Below are positions 42,929 through 51,620 of a stretch of DNA of 64,000 nt, in pieces; the first letter of the stretch is position 1, and every line of letters starts with the position of its first letter. The notes below the pieces were generated by a model. The model searched no databases. It had not been told where the DNA came from and saw only the letters and a list, made by a program, of their open reading frames with translations. The stretch is from Halomonas campaniensis. Its GTDB lineage: Bacteria; Pseudomonadota; Gammaproteobacteria; Pseudomonadales; Halomonadaceae. The position numbers and the translations under genes are program-made. Where the stretch lies: NCBI RefSeq assembly GCF_002211105.1, contig NZ_JPUA01000034.1:546053-610052 (forward strand). Reading direction: 5' to 3'.

Positions 42929-42978
42929 CGCGGGGGTAGCTGCTCCAGCCCGAAGGCGTTGGGGAGCAGTGCTTGCAT
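42925..42978 (-). pseudogene. cdd: Relic of a cytidine deaminase gene (last 17 codons and stop)
   Basis: On the minus strand the sequence reads MQALLPNAFGLEQLPPR and stop, matching the C-terminus of the intact Cdd at 44443 (MEALLPDGFGPEQLPPR) in 13 of 17 residues. The DNA aligns without gaps over 54 bp with 41 identities, mismatches being mostly silent or conservative. Homology stops abruptly at 42978, where the vapBC promoter palindrome begins. So this is the 3' end of a second cdd gene cut off by a rearrangement. It has no start or catalytic part. Confidence 0.8.
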
Positions 42979-43012
42979 ATGCCTTGCATATGCAAGAATG
43001 AGTGGCTATATT
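42972..43012 (+). promoter_or_regulatory. vapBC promoter with overlapping palindromic operator
   Basis: A perfect 14-bp palindrome CTTGCATATGCAAG (42983-42996) is preceded directly by a partial copy CTTGCATATGC (42972-42982). A -35 element TTGCAT (42984-42989) lies inside the palindrome, with TATATT (43007-43012) as -10 at an ideal 17-bp spacing. Binding of the VapB-VapC complex here would block the polymerase, the normal autoregulation of such modules. Confidence 0.7.
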
Positions 43013-43043
43013 GTACAGATAAGGCATTTGTAGGGGGGGGGTT

Positions 43044-43274
43044 ATGCGTACAGTATCCATTTTCAAAAACGGCAAAAATCAAGCCGTCCGATTACCTAAC
43101 GATATGGCATATGAGGGTATCGGAGAGCTTGAAATCACGCGTGAAGGCGACGTCATCACATTGCGGCCTGTACGCCCCTCGTGGGTATCCTTCTCTGAAC
43201 TACCCAAAGCGGATGACGATTTTCTAATTGAGCGTCCTAACGTTGTGAGTGATGAGGGCAGGTTCAATCTGTGA
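43044..43274 (+). CDS. vapB: Antitoxin VapB (AbrB/SpoVT type)
   Basis: Antitoxin of 76 residues with an N-terminal swapped-hairpin DNA-binding domain (MRTVSIFKNGKNQAVRLPNDMAYEGIGELEITREGDVITLRPV), followed by a toxin-binding tail (FSELPKADDDFLIERP). The start ATG lies two bases after a run of nine G's that must serve as its ribosome site. Its stop overlaps the toxin's GTG start by 4 bp. It neutralises VapC and represses its own promoter in related systems. Confidence 0.92.
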   Translation: MRTVSIFKNGKNQAVRLPNDMAYEGIGELEITREGDVITLRPVRPSWVSFSELPKADDDFLIERPNVVSDEGRFNL

Positions 43275-43684
43275 CGACCTATATGCTGGATACCTGTATC
43301 TGTTCGTTCATTATGCGCGAGCGAGCAGTATCGGTGATTAGTCGTCTCGCTACTGAGGTGGAGCAGGGTAATCGAATAGTGGTATCAACGATCACGTATG
43401 CAGAAATGCGCTATGGCCAAATTGGCAAGAAGGCATCTGCTAAGCATAAGTCTCTAGTTGATGAGTTCGTGAAGCGGTTAGATGCCGTATTGCCCTGGGA
43501 TAAGCAAGCCGTGGATGCGACCGTTGAGGTAATGCGAGTGTTAGCTAAGGCAGGCACGCCTATTGGCGCAAACGATGCGGCCATTGCCGGACATGCTATC
43601 GCCTCGGATTGTACGGTGGTTACCAACAATGTGCGTGAGTTTAGCCGGGTGCCAGGGCTGGTTTACGAGGATTGGGTTCATTAA
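43271..43684 (+). CDS. vapC: Toxin VapC, PIN-domain ribonuclease
   Basis: Ribonuclease toxin of 137 residues; related enzymes cut initiator tRNA or other tRNAs. PIN catalytic acids are visible: Asp in YMLDTCICSF (residue 7), Glu in TYAEMRYG (about 45), Asp in IGANDAAIAGHA (about 99) and the C-terminal TNNVREFSRVPGL motif with Asn at the fourth position. Start GTG overlaps vapB by 4 bp. The gene appears intact, so the toxin is probably active unless neutralised. Confidence 0.93.
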   Translation: MTTYMLDTCICSFIMRERAVSVISRLATEVEQGNRIVVSTITYAEMRYGQIGKKASAKHKSLVDEFVKRLDAVLPWDKQAVDATVEVMRVLAKAGTPIGANDAAIAGHAIASDCTVVTNNVREFSRVPGLVYEDWVH

Positions 43685-43918
43685 CGCTGTTTATTAAAAA
43701 AACAAAAAAACGACTATTTTTAATCGGTTGTGTAGTGTTTCTGCCGGTCTGTTAAGTGGATCCATATAAGCTTTCGCGCACTTTCTCCATTTTTATTCAA
43801 TGGGCTATAAGCCATGCGTGCTCGTTTATTTTTGCGTAACCACTCTACCAGATGCGCGAAGGCAAGTTCTGGCCGAGCTGGCTCGATAACGTGATTGATT
43901 TTTTATGGGGACAACACA

Positions 43919-44413
43919 GTGAATCTATATTTTCGAATGATCTGGCTACTACTGACTGCGAAGCGTCGACGCGGTTGGATGCGCCTTAATGCCCTTGAAA
44001 ATACCCTTGAGGGGCTTGTTTTACCCAATGATATCGACGTGAATGGCCACATGAACAATGGCCGGTTCATGACGGTCTGCGATCTTAACCGCATTGACTT
44101 ATTCATTCGCACAGGCTTGGCTCGAATCATGCTTCGGCGAAAATGGATGCCCATCATCTCTTTCCATGACATGAACTACTATAAGTCACTCAAGCTGGGT
44201 CAGCGTTATCGCTGCAGCATGAGCATGGAGCGCTGGGACGAGAAGTATTTCTACATGCGGCACAAGTTTACCAACCCCAGTGGTGCCACGGTTGCTGAGG
44301 GTGTGTCGCGTGCGGTGATTCGTGGCAGAGACGGCGTCATTCCACCCGAAGAAGTGGTGGCTGCTGTGGAAGCGTATCAACAGTTGTACACGGAAAAGCC
44401 GTCAGCTAAATAA
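43919..44413 (+). CDS. Acyl-CoA thioesterase-like protein (4HBT superfamily)
   Basis: Hotdog-fold protein of 164 residues. VLPNDIDVNGHMNNGRFMTVCDLNRIDLFIRTGLA contains the DxNGHMNN catalytic loop of 4-hydroxybenzoyl-CoA thioesterase relatives; MPIISFHDMNYYKSLKLGQRYRCSMSMERWDEKYFYMRHKF is the following sheet. A hydrophobic N-terminus (MNLYFRMIWLLLTAKRRRG) could be a membrane anchor. I chose GTG 43919 since GGGGA is about five bases upstream; TTG 43895 has no ribosome site. It sits between vapBC and cdd, inside the segment bounded by the cdd relic. Substrate unknown. The 43685-43918 gap holds no convincing gene. Confidence 0.83.
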   Translation: MNLYFRMIWLLLTAKRRRGWMRLNALENTLEGLVLPNDIDVNGHMNNGRFMTVCDLNRIDLFIRTGLARIMLRRKWMPIISFHDMNYYKSLKLGQRYRCSMSMERWDEKYFYMRHKFTNPSGATVAEGVSRAVIRGRDGVIPPEEVVAAVEAYQQLYTEKPSAK

Positions 44414-44442
44414 AGCGAAACGGCTTCTTTTGTGTAGGAATA

Positions 44443-44850
44443 TTAACGCGGTGGCAGTTGCTCGGGCCCAAAACCGTCGGGCAGCAGGGCTTCCATGGTG
44501 TAGGTTTTCATTAGTTCACCGCTGCCGGAGAGCACCTTGATCTGCGTTTCTGGCGTTGCGAACTCGCGGATGCGCTGACGGCAATCGCCGCAGGGCGTGC
44601 AGAGGTGATCGCCCGGGCCCATGACGTAGACGGTCGCTAGCTGGCGCTGCCCGGCCGTGACCATGGCGGAAATGGCCGAGGCTTCGGCACACAGGCCTTT
44701 GTAGTGAGCGACTTCTACATTCGTACCCGCAAATTGCTGGCCATCCGGTGTCACCATGACTGACGCCACCGGGTGGGCCGAGTAAGGCACATAGGCGTTG
44801 GCTCGTGCGCTGAACAGTTTTTGGACAATCTCTTCGGATACCTGAGTCAT
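44443..44850 (-). CDS. cdd: Cytidine deaminase
   Basis: Zinc enzyme of 135 residues converting cytidine/deoxycytidine to uridine/deoxyuridine. Motifs: AGTNVEVAHYKGLCAEASAISAMV (zinc Cys and catalytic Glu, CAE) and CTPCGDCRQRIREFA (PCxxC). Homotetrameric short form. It is the last gene of the deo cluster, 12 bp after deoD. Its last 17 codons have a diverged second copy at 42925. Confidence 0.95.
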   Translation of the reverse strand: MTQVSEEIVQKLFSARANAYVPYSAHPVASVMVTPDGQQFAGTNVEVAHYKGLCAEASAISAMVTAGQRQLATVYVMGPGDHLCTPCGDCRQRIREFATPETQIKVLSGSGELMKTYTMEALLPDGFGPEQLPPR

Positions 44851-44862
44851 GGTTTCTGTCTC

Positions 44863-45588
44863 CTAGGCGCGGGCAGCGTCGTCGCGCAGTACAGTGTCTA
44901 GCGCGATTAGCATCATGTCGTCAAAGGTGGTTTGACGATCGGCGCTGGAGAGCGAGTCGCCTTTCAAAATATGATCCGACACCGTGCAGATGGTCATGGC
45001 GCGGGCGCCAAACTCAGCGGCGACGCCGTAAAGACCGGCGGCTTCCATCTCGACGCCGACAATGCCGTAGCGTTTAAGCATTTCAGCCATTTCGGTTTGC
45101 GGGTTGTAGAACAAGTCCGCTGAGAAGATGTTGCCCACTTTGACCGGCACGTTCTTAGCCTTGGCGGCAGCCACCGCGTGCTGAGTCAGTTCAAAATCCG
45201 CAATCGCGGCGAAGTCGTGGTCGTTAAAGCGCATGCGATTGACCTTGGAGTCGGTGCTGGCGCCCATGCCGATGACCACATCGCGCACGTTAACGTCGTC
45301 GCGCACCGCGCCGCAGGAGCCCACGCGAATCAGTGATTTAACGCCGTAGTCGGTGATCAGCTCTTTGGCGTAGATGGAGACCGACGGAATGCCCATGCCG
45401 TGGCCCATCACGGAAATCGCGCGGCCTTTGTAGGTGCCGGTATAACCGAACATATTGCGCACGTCATTGACCTGGCGAACGTTCTCCAGGTAGGTGTCAG
45501 CGATGTACTTGGCGCGCAGCGGGTCGCCGGGCATCAGGACGGTATCGGCGAAATCACCGGGAGCAGCGTTAATATGCGGGGTTGCCAT
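44863..45588 (-). CDS. deoD: Purine-nucleoside phosphorylase, DeoD type
   Basis: Hexameric phosphorylase of 241 residues releasing purine bases and (deoxy)ribose-1-phosphate. Visible: [83 protein letters not shown] (GxxMExAALY region) and [10 protein letters not shown] with the catalytic Asp. ATG 45588 has AGGAGATATTTG before it; the upstream TTG is not used. It is 12 bp downstream of deoB. Confidence 0.95.
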   Translation of the reverse strand: MATPHINAAPGDFADTVLMPGDPLRAKYIADTYLENVRQVNDVRNMFGYTGTYKGRAISVMGHGMGIPSVSIYAKELITDYGVKSLIRVGSCGAVRDDVNVRDVVIGMGASTDSKVNRMRFNDHDFAAIADFELTQHAVAAAKAKNVPVKVGNIFSADLFYNPQTEMAEMLKRYGIVGVEMEAAGLYGVAAEFGARAMTICTVSDHILKGDSLSSADRQTTFDDMMLIALDTVLRDDAARA

Positions 45589-45600
45589 CAAATATCTCCT

Positions 45601-46845
45601 TTAAGCGGCTTCAGGAAGAAAGCTTTTGCCATCGGCCATGGCCGGTAGCAGGAAAAAGTCGGCCAGGGTTTGGCCAATATCGGCAAAGGTGCCGCGCTCG
45701 CCCAGCGGGCCGGGGGTAAAACCGTGGCCGTGCACCAGAATGGGAATGTACTCGCGGGTGTGCTCGGTGCCGTGCCAGCTGGGGTCGCAGCCGTGATCGG
45801 CGGTGAGGATCAGTAGATCGTCTTCGCTCAAAGAAGCCAGCAACTTCGGTAATTTGGCATCGAAATCTTCCAGCGCTTCGGCATAGCCCGGCACGTCCCG
45901 GCGGTGGCCATAGACCGAGTCAAAATCGACAAAGTTGGTCATGATCATCACGCGCTCACCTTCATCGCGCTGACTGGTACGCTCGATCTCGTTGAGGGTG
46001 GCGTCCATTAGTGCGTCGTGGCCGCTGGCTTTTACCTTGTGGGTAATGCCGCAGTGGGCGTAGATATCGGCAATTTTACCAATCGAGACCACTTCCCCAC
46101 CGGCATCGGCAAGCTTCTGCAGCACCGTAGGCGAGGGCGGTTCGACGCTGTAGTCGCGACGGTTGCCGGTGCGGGCGAACGTTTTGCTATCTTCGCCGAT
46201 AAACGGACGCGCAATGACGCGGCCGATGTTGTAGGGCTCCAGCAGCTCGCGCACGGTTTCGCACAGCTTATAAAGGCGTTCAAGGCCGAAATGCTCTTCG
46301 TGGGCGGCAATCTGAAAAACCGAGTCCGCCGAGGTATAAACGATGGGCTTGTCGGTGGCTATATGCTCTTCACCCAGGCGGGCGATGATCTCGGTGCCTG
46401 ACGCATGGCAGTTGCCAATCACGCCGGTAAGGTCAGCTTCTTGGACGATGGCGTCGAGCAGCTCAAGAGGGAAACTGTCAGTTTTATCCAGAAAGTAGCC
46501 CCAATCAAAGCGTACCGGGACACCGGCGATTTCCCAGTGGCCGGAGGGGGTATCTTTGCCGCTGGAAATCTCTTTGCCGTGGGCGTAAGCACCTTCCAGA
46601 CTTTCCGGCAGCGTCACGCCTTCGGCAACGCTGCCGGTGGCATCGCGGTGGGCGTGAAATAGCCCCAACTTGGCCATATTAGGCAGCTTGAGTGGCCCTG
46701 AACGGTTGGCGTTATCCGCCTCGCCGCGGGCGCAAGCGGCAGCGATATGACCCAAGGTGTCGGAACCTTCATCGCCGAAGGTGGCGGCATCGGGGGCGGC
46801 GCCAATACCAAACGAATCGAGGACTAATACTATCGCGCGGCTCAT
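45601..46845 (-). CDS. deoB: Phosphopentomutase
   Basis: Metalloenzyme of 414 residues moving phosphate between C1 and C5 of (deoxy)ribose. Alkaline-phosphatase-type motifs: [28 protein letters not shown] with the metal Asp, [13 protein letters not shown] with the phosphorylated Thr region, and [25 protein letters not shown] near the C-terminus. Its ATG overlaps the deoA stop by 4 bp (ATGA), with GGAG upstream. Confidence 0.95.
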   Translation of the reverse strand: MSRAIVLVLDSFGIGAAPDAATFGDEGSDTLGHIAAACARGEADNANRSGPLKLPNMAKLGLFHAHRDATGSVAEGVTLPESLEGAYAHGKEISSGKDTPSGHWEIAGVPVRFDWGYFLDKTDSFPLELLDAIVQEADLTGVIGNCHASGTEIIARLGEEHIATDKPIVYTSADSVFQIAAHEEHFGLERLYKLCETVRELLEPYNIGRVIARPFIGEDSKTFARTGNRRDYSVEPPSPTVLQKLADAGGEVVSIGKIADIYAHCGITHKVKASGHDALMDATLNEIERTSQRDEGERVMIMTNFVDFDSVYGHRRDVPGYAEALEDFDAKLPKLLASLSEDDLLILTADHGCDPSWHGTEHTREYIPILVHGHGFTPGPLGERGTFADIGQTLADFFLLPAMADGKSFLPEAA

Positions 46846-48197
46846 AAGGCTTCTCCACGGAAAGTGTCTTGTAGCAGGGTGTCGGCGCTGGCGGTACCTT
46901 CGCCAATGGTAAATGCGGCGCGGAGCTGCTCAGCGGCGCGCTCGGCGGCGGCTTCACTGCGGGCGTGCACCATGGCGATGGGGCGCTGGCTATCCACGTG
47001 CTCACCGATTTCGACGATGTCGGTAAAGCCGACGCTGTGGTCGACGCTGGCGTCGTTACGCAGGCGGCCACCGCCCAGTTCCACCACGCTCATGCCCACC
47101 GCGCGGGTATCGATACGTTGTACGACACCTGATTGCTCGGCATACACCGGCTTAATCACCTCGGCTTTGGCCAAGTAGTGCTCCGAGCGCTCCATAAAGT
47201 CGCTGGGGCCGCCGAGTTCGCGCACCATGCGGGCGAATACTTCAGCCGCTGCGCCAGAGGTTAGCGCCTTCTCAAGCTGAGTAAGTGCCTCTTCACGTGA
47301 GCCTGCTAGTTTGCCCGCAATCAGCATTTCCACTGCCAGTTCACGGGTGACTTGCATCACGCGGCTGTTGGGGCGGTCGCCGCGCAGCAGGGCCAGTGTC
47401 TCGACGATTTCAACGGCATTACCGGCGCAGGGGGCTAGTGGCTGGCTCATATCGGTAAGCAGGGCAGTGGTGGGCGTACCCGCTTGGGTGGCCACATTGG
47501 CAATACTTTTAGCCAACTCGCGAGATTTTTCCGGCGTGGGCATAAAGGCGCCGCTGCCGACTTTAACGTCCATTACCAGCGCATCCAGTCCGGAAGCCAG
47601 CTTCTTGCCTAGAATAGAGGCGGTAATCAGCGGGATGGATTCCACGGTGGCAGTCACGTCCCGCACGCCGTAAATACGTTTATCGGCAGGTGCCAAGTCG
47701 CCGGTCTGACCGATAATCGCTACACCGGTGGATTTCACCACCTCGCGGAAACGCTCTGGTGCGGGGTAAGGGTCGTAGCCGGGGATTGATTCAAGCTTAT
47801 CCAGCGTGCCGCCGGTATGGCCCAGGCCACGCCCGGAGATCATCGGTACAAAGGCGCCGCAGGCAGCCACCCAGGGGCCGAGCACGAGCGAGACTAAATC
47901 GCCCACGCCGCCAGTGGAGTGTTTGTCTACGATCGGGCCGGGCAGGTTTAGGTCGCTCCACTGCATCACATGACCGGAATCGCGGGTGGCAGTAGTCAGG
48001 GCTACGACTTCTTCACGGCTCATGCCGTTGAGGAACACTGCCATGGTGAAGGCGCCAATCTGGGCGTCGCTGATACGGTCATCGGCAATGCCCTGGACAA
48101 AGGCTTTGATCTCTTCCGCGGGCAGCGACTGGTTATCACGCTTTAAGCGAATCAGCTCCTGGGGGAGCAGGGTGTGTTGAGTGGCGTTGGCAGACAT
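46842..48197 (-). CDS. deoA: Thymidine phosphorylase
   Basis: Phosphorylase of 451 residues converting thymidine and deoxyuridine to base and deoxyribose-1-phosphate. The family motif is visible as [52 protein letters not shown], then [16 protein letters not shown]. The N-terminal helical domain begins [39 protein letters not shown]. Length agrees with E. coli DeoA (440). Start overlaps the deoC stop by one base (TAATG). Confidence 0.95.
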   Translation of the reverse strand: MSANATQHTLLPQELIRLKRDNQSLPAEEIKAFVQGIADDRISDAQIGAFTMAVFLNGMSREEVVALTTATRDSGHVMQWSDLNLPGPIVDKHSTGGVGDLVSLVLGPWVAACGAFVPMISGRGLGHTGGTLDKLESIPGYDPYPAPERFREVVKSTGVAIIGQTGDLAPADKRIYGVRDVTATVESIPLITASILGKKLASGLDALVMDVKVGSGAFMPTPEKSRELAKSIANVATQAGTPTTALLTDMSQPLAPCAGNAVEIVETLALLRGDRPNSRVMQVTRELAVEMLIAGKLAGSREEALTQLEKALTSGAAAEVFARMVRELGGPSDFMERSEHYLAKAEVIKPVYAEQSGVVQRIDTRAVGMSVVELGGGRLRNDASVDHSVGFTDIVEIGEHVDSQRPIAMVHARSEAAAERAAEQLRAAFTIGEGTASADTLLQDTFRGEAL

Positions 48198-48991
48198 TAG
48201 TAACCTCCCTCTGTAGTGGCCGCGTTGGTGTTGCCGGTCAACGTCGCCAGCAGATTGCCCAGCAGGCTAGAGGCACCAAAGCGGAAGTGCGCGGGCGTCG
48301 CCCAGCCTGGGCCCATGATGTCGTTGGCAAGCGCCAAATATTCTGCTGCGTCTTCGGCGGTTTTGACGCCACCCGCCGCTTTGAAGCCGACGTCCTGGCC
48401 ACTGGCTTTAATCGCCTTGAGCATGATTTCGGCGGCTTCAAGGGTGGCGTTAATGGCCACTTTGCCAGTGGACGTTTTAATAAAATCAGCGCCACCCTCA
48501 ATAGCGAGTTCGCTGGCGCGTTTAATCAGCGCAGGCTCTTTAAGCTCGCCTGACTCAATGATCACTTTGAGCAGTGCTTGGCCAGCGCAGGCGGCTTTGC
48601 ACATTTCTACCAGCTCAAGGCCGGTCTCTTCGTCGCCTGCCATCAGCGCGCGGTAGGGAAATACCACATCAACTTCATGGGCGCCGGAGGCAACTGCATC
48701 GCGGGTTTCACGGGCGGCGGCCATAATGTCGTCGTCGCCATTAGGGAAATTGGTGACCGTGGCGATCTTTACCTGCTCATTTAGCTTGTGAGCAGTCAGG
48801 GCACGTTGTGCGGTAACAATAAACTGTGGGTACACGCAGACCGCGGCAGGGGTACCGAAGGGCGTTTTTACCTGCTGACAAAGCGCTTCAATGGTGCTGT
48901 CTGTGTCGTTGTCATTCAGGCTCGTTAGATCCATGAGGGTGAGTGCTTGGCGGGCGGCTTGGACGATATGGGGAGAGGCGGTCGCAGTCAT
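48197..48991 (-). CDS. deoC: Deoxyribose-phosphate aldolase
   Basis: Class I aldolase of 264 residues splitting deoxyribose-5-phosphate to acetaldehyde and glyceraldehyde-3-phosphate. [22 protein letters not shown] begins the barrel; the Schiff-base Lys is in [20 protein letters not shown] and the second Lys/Gly region in [21 protein letters not shown]. It leads the deoC-deoA-deoB-deoD-cdd transcript; a terminator-like hairpin lies between it and nupC. Confidence 0.95.
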   Translation of the reverse strand: MTATASPHIVQAARQALTLMDLTSLNDNDTDSTIEALCQQVKTPFGTPAAVCVYPQFIVTAQRALTAHKLNEQVKIATVTNFPNGDDDIMAAARETRDAVASGAHEVDVVFPYRALMAGDEETGLELVEMCKAACAGQALLKVIIESGELKEPALIKRASELAIEGGADFIKTSTGKVAINATLEAAEIMLKAIKASGQDVGFKAAGGVKTAEDAAEYLALANDIMGPGWATPAHFRFGASSLLGNLLATLTGNTNAATTEGGY

Positions 48992-49016
48992 GGAATTCTC
49001 ACAAATCAGTAAAAGA

Positions 49017-49053
49017 TAAAAACGGGCACTGCGGATAAAACCGCAGCGCCCGT
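49017..49053 (-). terminator. Terminator between nupC and deoC
   Basis: On the minus strand a 13-bp stem (one G-T wobble, 6-nt loop TTTTAT, GC-rich) is followed by TTTTTATC. It is a convincing Rho-independent terminator 23 bp after nupC, so much transcription from the tsx-nupC side may stop before deoC, or read through partially. Confidence 0.75.
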
Positions 49054-49076
49054 CACCTTCAGCAAATCTCGCTGTG

Positions 49077-50360
49077 TTAAGCAGTGACGTTACTTAGGGC
49101 GATAAAGAAGCCAGCAATCGAGGCCGACATCAGGTTGGACAGTGTACCGGCCAACACGGCTTTGACACCAAAGCGGGCAATCTCTTTGCGGCGGGTCGGG
49201 GCAATGCTACCCAGGCCTCCCAGCAGAATCGCAATGGAGGAGAGGTTGGCAAAGCCACACAGCGCAAAAGAGAGAATCGCCATAGTGTGCGGCGTCATCA
49301 TTTGACCCGTGGCAGCTACCACCTGTTCCCCATCAATGTAGGGCGCCAGGTTGATATAAGCGACAAACTCGTTGACCACTAACTTTTGGCCAATGAAAGA
49401 GCCTGCCAGCGTGGCCTCTTCCCAGGGTACACCTAATAGGAAGGCCAGTGGGGCAAACAGCCAGCCCAGGATCAGTTCCAGGCTCAGCGAGTCAAAGCCC
49501 ACCCAGCCGCCAATACCACCCAAAATACCGTTGACCAACGCAATCAGGGCGATAAAGGCCAGCAGCATGGCGCCCACGTTGGCTGCCAGCATTAGGCCCG
49601 AGGTGGCACCTGATGCGGCAGCATCCAGGACGTTGGCAGGTTTATCTTCCTTGGCTTCAATCTCCTCTTCCACCTTGGTAACGCTGTCGCTGTCGGTGAC
49701 ATCTTGGGTTTCCGGCATGATCAGCTTGGCAAACAGTAAGCCACCGGGGGCCGCCATAAAGGAGGCGGCTACCAAGTACTCCATGGGAATGCCCAGCGCC
49801 GCGTAGCCCGCCAGTACTGAACCAGCCACCGACGCCAGACCGCCACACATAACGGCAAACAGCTGCGACGGTGTCATGCGGGCGATAAAGGGACGTACCA
49901 CCAGCGGTGCTTCGGTTTGGCCGACGAAGATATTCGCGGTGGCGGAGAGCGACTCCGTGCGTGAAGTGCCTAGCGCTTTCTGCAGCGCGCCACCGAGGAT
50001 ACGAATCACCCACTGCATAATGCCGATGTAGTAGAGCACGGCGATTAGCGAGGAGAAGAAGATAATGACCGGCAGCACTTTGATGGCGAATACAAAGCCG
50101 ACGTTATCCACATCGGCTAAGCCGCCGAAGAGAAAGCCGATACCGTCGTTGGCATACACCAAAATCTGGCTAACGCCGGACGAGATGGCCTGAAGCACCG
50201 CTTGGCCAAACGGCACATAGAGTACAAAGGCACCAATACCCGCTTGAATAGCAAAGGCACCCAGCACGGTACGTAAGCGAATGGACTTACGGTCGTAGGA
50301 GAAGATCAGGGCAATGGCCACCAGAGTGACCATACCCACCAAGCTCATAAGGAGTGTCAT
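49077..50360 (-). CDS. nupC: Concentrative nucleoside transporter, NupC family
   Basis: Inner-membrane nucleoside:cation symporter of 427 residues. CNT motifs: [36 protein letters not shown], the substrate-site [29 protein letters not shown] (GQTEAP) and the C-terminal half LTVNEFVAY-like region [16 protein letters not shown] with [29 protein letters not shown] charged insert (about 205-235, acidic) is longer than in E. coli NupC (400). It lies between tsx upstream and deoC downstream, completing the uptake path. Confidence 0.94.
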   Translation of the reverse strand: MTLLMSLVGMVTLVAIALIFSYDRKSIRLRTVLGAFAIQAGIGAFVLYVPFGQAVLQAISSGVSQILVYANDGIGFLFGGLADVDNVGFVFAIKVLPVIIFFSSLIAVLYYIGIMQWVIRILGGALQKALGTSRTESLSATANIFVGQTEAPLVVRPFIARMTPSQLFAVMCGGLASVAGSVLAGYAALGIPMEYLVAASFMAAPGGLLFAKLIMPETQDVTDSDSVTKVEEEIEAKEDKPANVLDAAASGATSGLMLAANVGAMLLAFIALIALVNGILGGIGGWVGFDSLSLELILGWLFAPLAFLLGVPWEEATLAGSFIGQKLVVNEFVAYINLAPYIDGEQVVAATGQMMTPHTMAILSFALCGFANLSSIAILLGGLGSIAPTRRKEIARFGVKAVLAGTLSNLMSASIAGFFIALSNVTA

Positions 50361-50396
50361 AAGGTGATCCTTCGAGTCCGCGAGTAAGAAGCGCGT

Positions 50397-51242
50397 TTAT
50401 AGTAAGTTGAGCTTGACGGAGTAGATCATCGCATTCTGATAGTCGTTGGGGGTGCCCAACTTATTATCAGAGTAGCGGTACTGAATGCCGGTGGTGATTA
50501 AGTCACTAGGATGCCACCACAGGCTCAGTGCACCGTTGGTGCCTACACTGCCCGCTGTATCGCCCACGTAGTTCTGCTCCAGATACTCATCGTCACGGCC
50601 AAACGTCTGTTCGTGCCAGTTGGTGACGCTGAAGTTCTGGTTGAGCGCAGTGAAATCATAACCCGCGACCCACCCTGCCATATAGCCGTTCATGCCGGTA
50701 TAGCTATTGCTTTGCACCCGCGCCGCGCCAATGAAGGGTTTAAACCATAGGCCGTTATCAAAGGTGGTACGGTAACCCAAACCCAGAATCTGATCCTGCT
50801 CGCGGCTGTTATAGCCGTAATCGCGGAAGTCATAGAGGTGGGCATAAATCGACAGCGGGCTATCACCCAGGTAAATATGCGAGGTCACTTTGCCCGCGGT
50901 GCGGAAGTTGTCTTTACCACCGCTTGACTCATCGAACTGATCGTTGGTGGGGTTCTCGAAATCAAAGAAGCCGTAAAACTCACCCCAGCTAAAGCCAGCG
51001 CCGCCTTCGATTTCGAGAAACATAAAGTCGCTTTTCGCCGCGTTGGAAGCGGTGCGATCTTCGGTACCGTTTGACCAGTCCAGGTAGTTAACCGAAACGT
51101 TGGCGAATGACCACAGCCGGTCAAGGGGATGCGGCTGAGTAGACTCATCTGCCATTAGCGGCATAGTGAGCATTGCCCCTAATACGCCAGCGCCAAGCGC
51201 GATCTTAGACGAAGGGGTGCGAGAGAGTGTTCGAGCAGTCAT
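50397..51242 (-). CDS. tsx: Tsx-like nucleoside outer-membrane channel
   Basis: Beta-barrel porin of 281 residues. A signal peptide (about 12-32) precedes a barrel with Tsx features: SFANVSVNYLDWSNGTE, DFMFLEIEGGAGFSWGEFYGFFDFENPT, GYNSREQDQILGLGYRT and a terminal strand ending VKLNLL (terminal hydrophobic residue as expected for BAM recognition, though Leu rather than Phe). Location next to nupC supports nucleoside uptake. 36 bp upstream of nupC. Confidence 0.88.
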   Translation of the reverse strand: MTARTLSRTPSSKIALGAGVLGAMLTMPLMADESTQPHPLDRLWSFANVSVNYLDWSNGTEDRTASNAAKSDFMFLEIEGGAGFSWGEFYGFFDFENPTNDQFDESSGGKDNFRTAGKVTSHIYLGDSPLSIYAHLYDFRDYGYNSREQDQILGLGYRTTFDNGLWFKPFIGAARVQSNSYTGMNGYMAGWVAGYDFTALNQNFSVTNWHEQTFGRDDEYLEQNYVGDTAGSVGTNGALSLWWHPSDLITTGIQYRYSDNKLGTPNDYQNAMIYSVKLNLL

Positions 51243-51319
51243 AAGAGCCTCAACAAGGGTTGTCGCGGAGCCATTTGGGTGTGGCTATCCGAGGTTATAG
51301 TCGTGCGGGCTGGCGTTAA

Positions 51320-51356
51320 TGTTAAAATTATAACATTCAGTGTTATTTTTCTAACG
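51320..51356. promoter_or_regulatory. Two DeoR-like operators in the tsx/deoR intergenic region
   Basis: TGTTAAAATTATAACA (51320-51335) has arms TGTTA/TAACA with an AATT core and closely resembles the E. coli DeoR site. A second, weaker site with arms TGTTA and TAACG lies at 51341-51356. Their start-to-start distance is 21 bp. They sit about 80-115 bp before tsx and about 265-300 bp before deoR. The remaining 51357-51620 sequence shows no gene. Confidence 0.7.
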
Positions 51357-51620
51357 TTGATTTGCAAGTATTGTCACATCAACGCTATTTAAATGTCATA
51401 TAACTCTCGCGGGGATCAGGTAGAGGCTGGGCGGTTCAAGGGTTGTGGTAGCCGTGGAGACATGGCCGTAGAGACATCCCATGACGATATAGCAGTGGAA
51501 ATTCCGCCGTTGCTCACGCAGCATAGAAATGAACGCTGACTATTTAGGAAGGCAGCATCGCCAAGACATCGATACGATATTTACGTTTAGCTTCACACAA
51601 CAAGAGGGGTTTGCAAGGAG

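Noticed and set aside
43741-43780. Adjacent BamHI and HindIII-like sites suggesting cloning vector
   Set aside because: Chance occurrence of short palindromes; surrounding sequence has no vector features.
43852-43990. Small frame MREGKFWPSWLDNVIDFL upstream of the thioesterase gene
   Set aside because: About 45 codons with no ribosome site and overlapping the thioesterase start in another frame; no support beyond being open.
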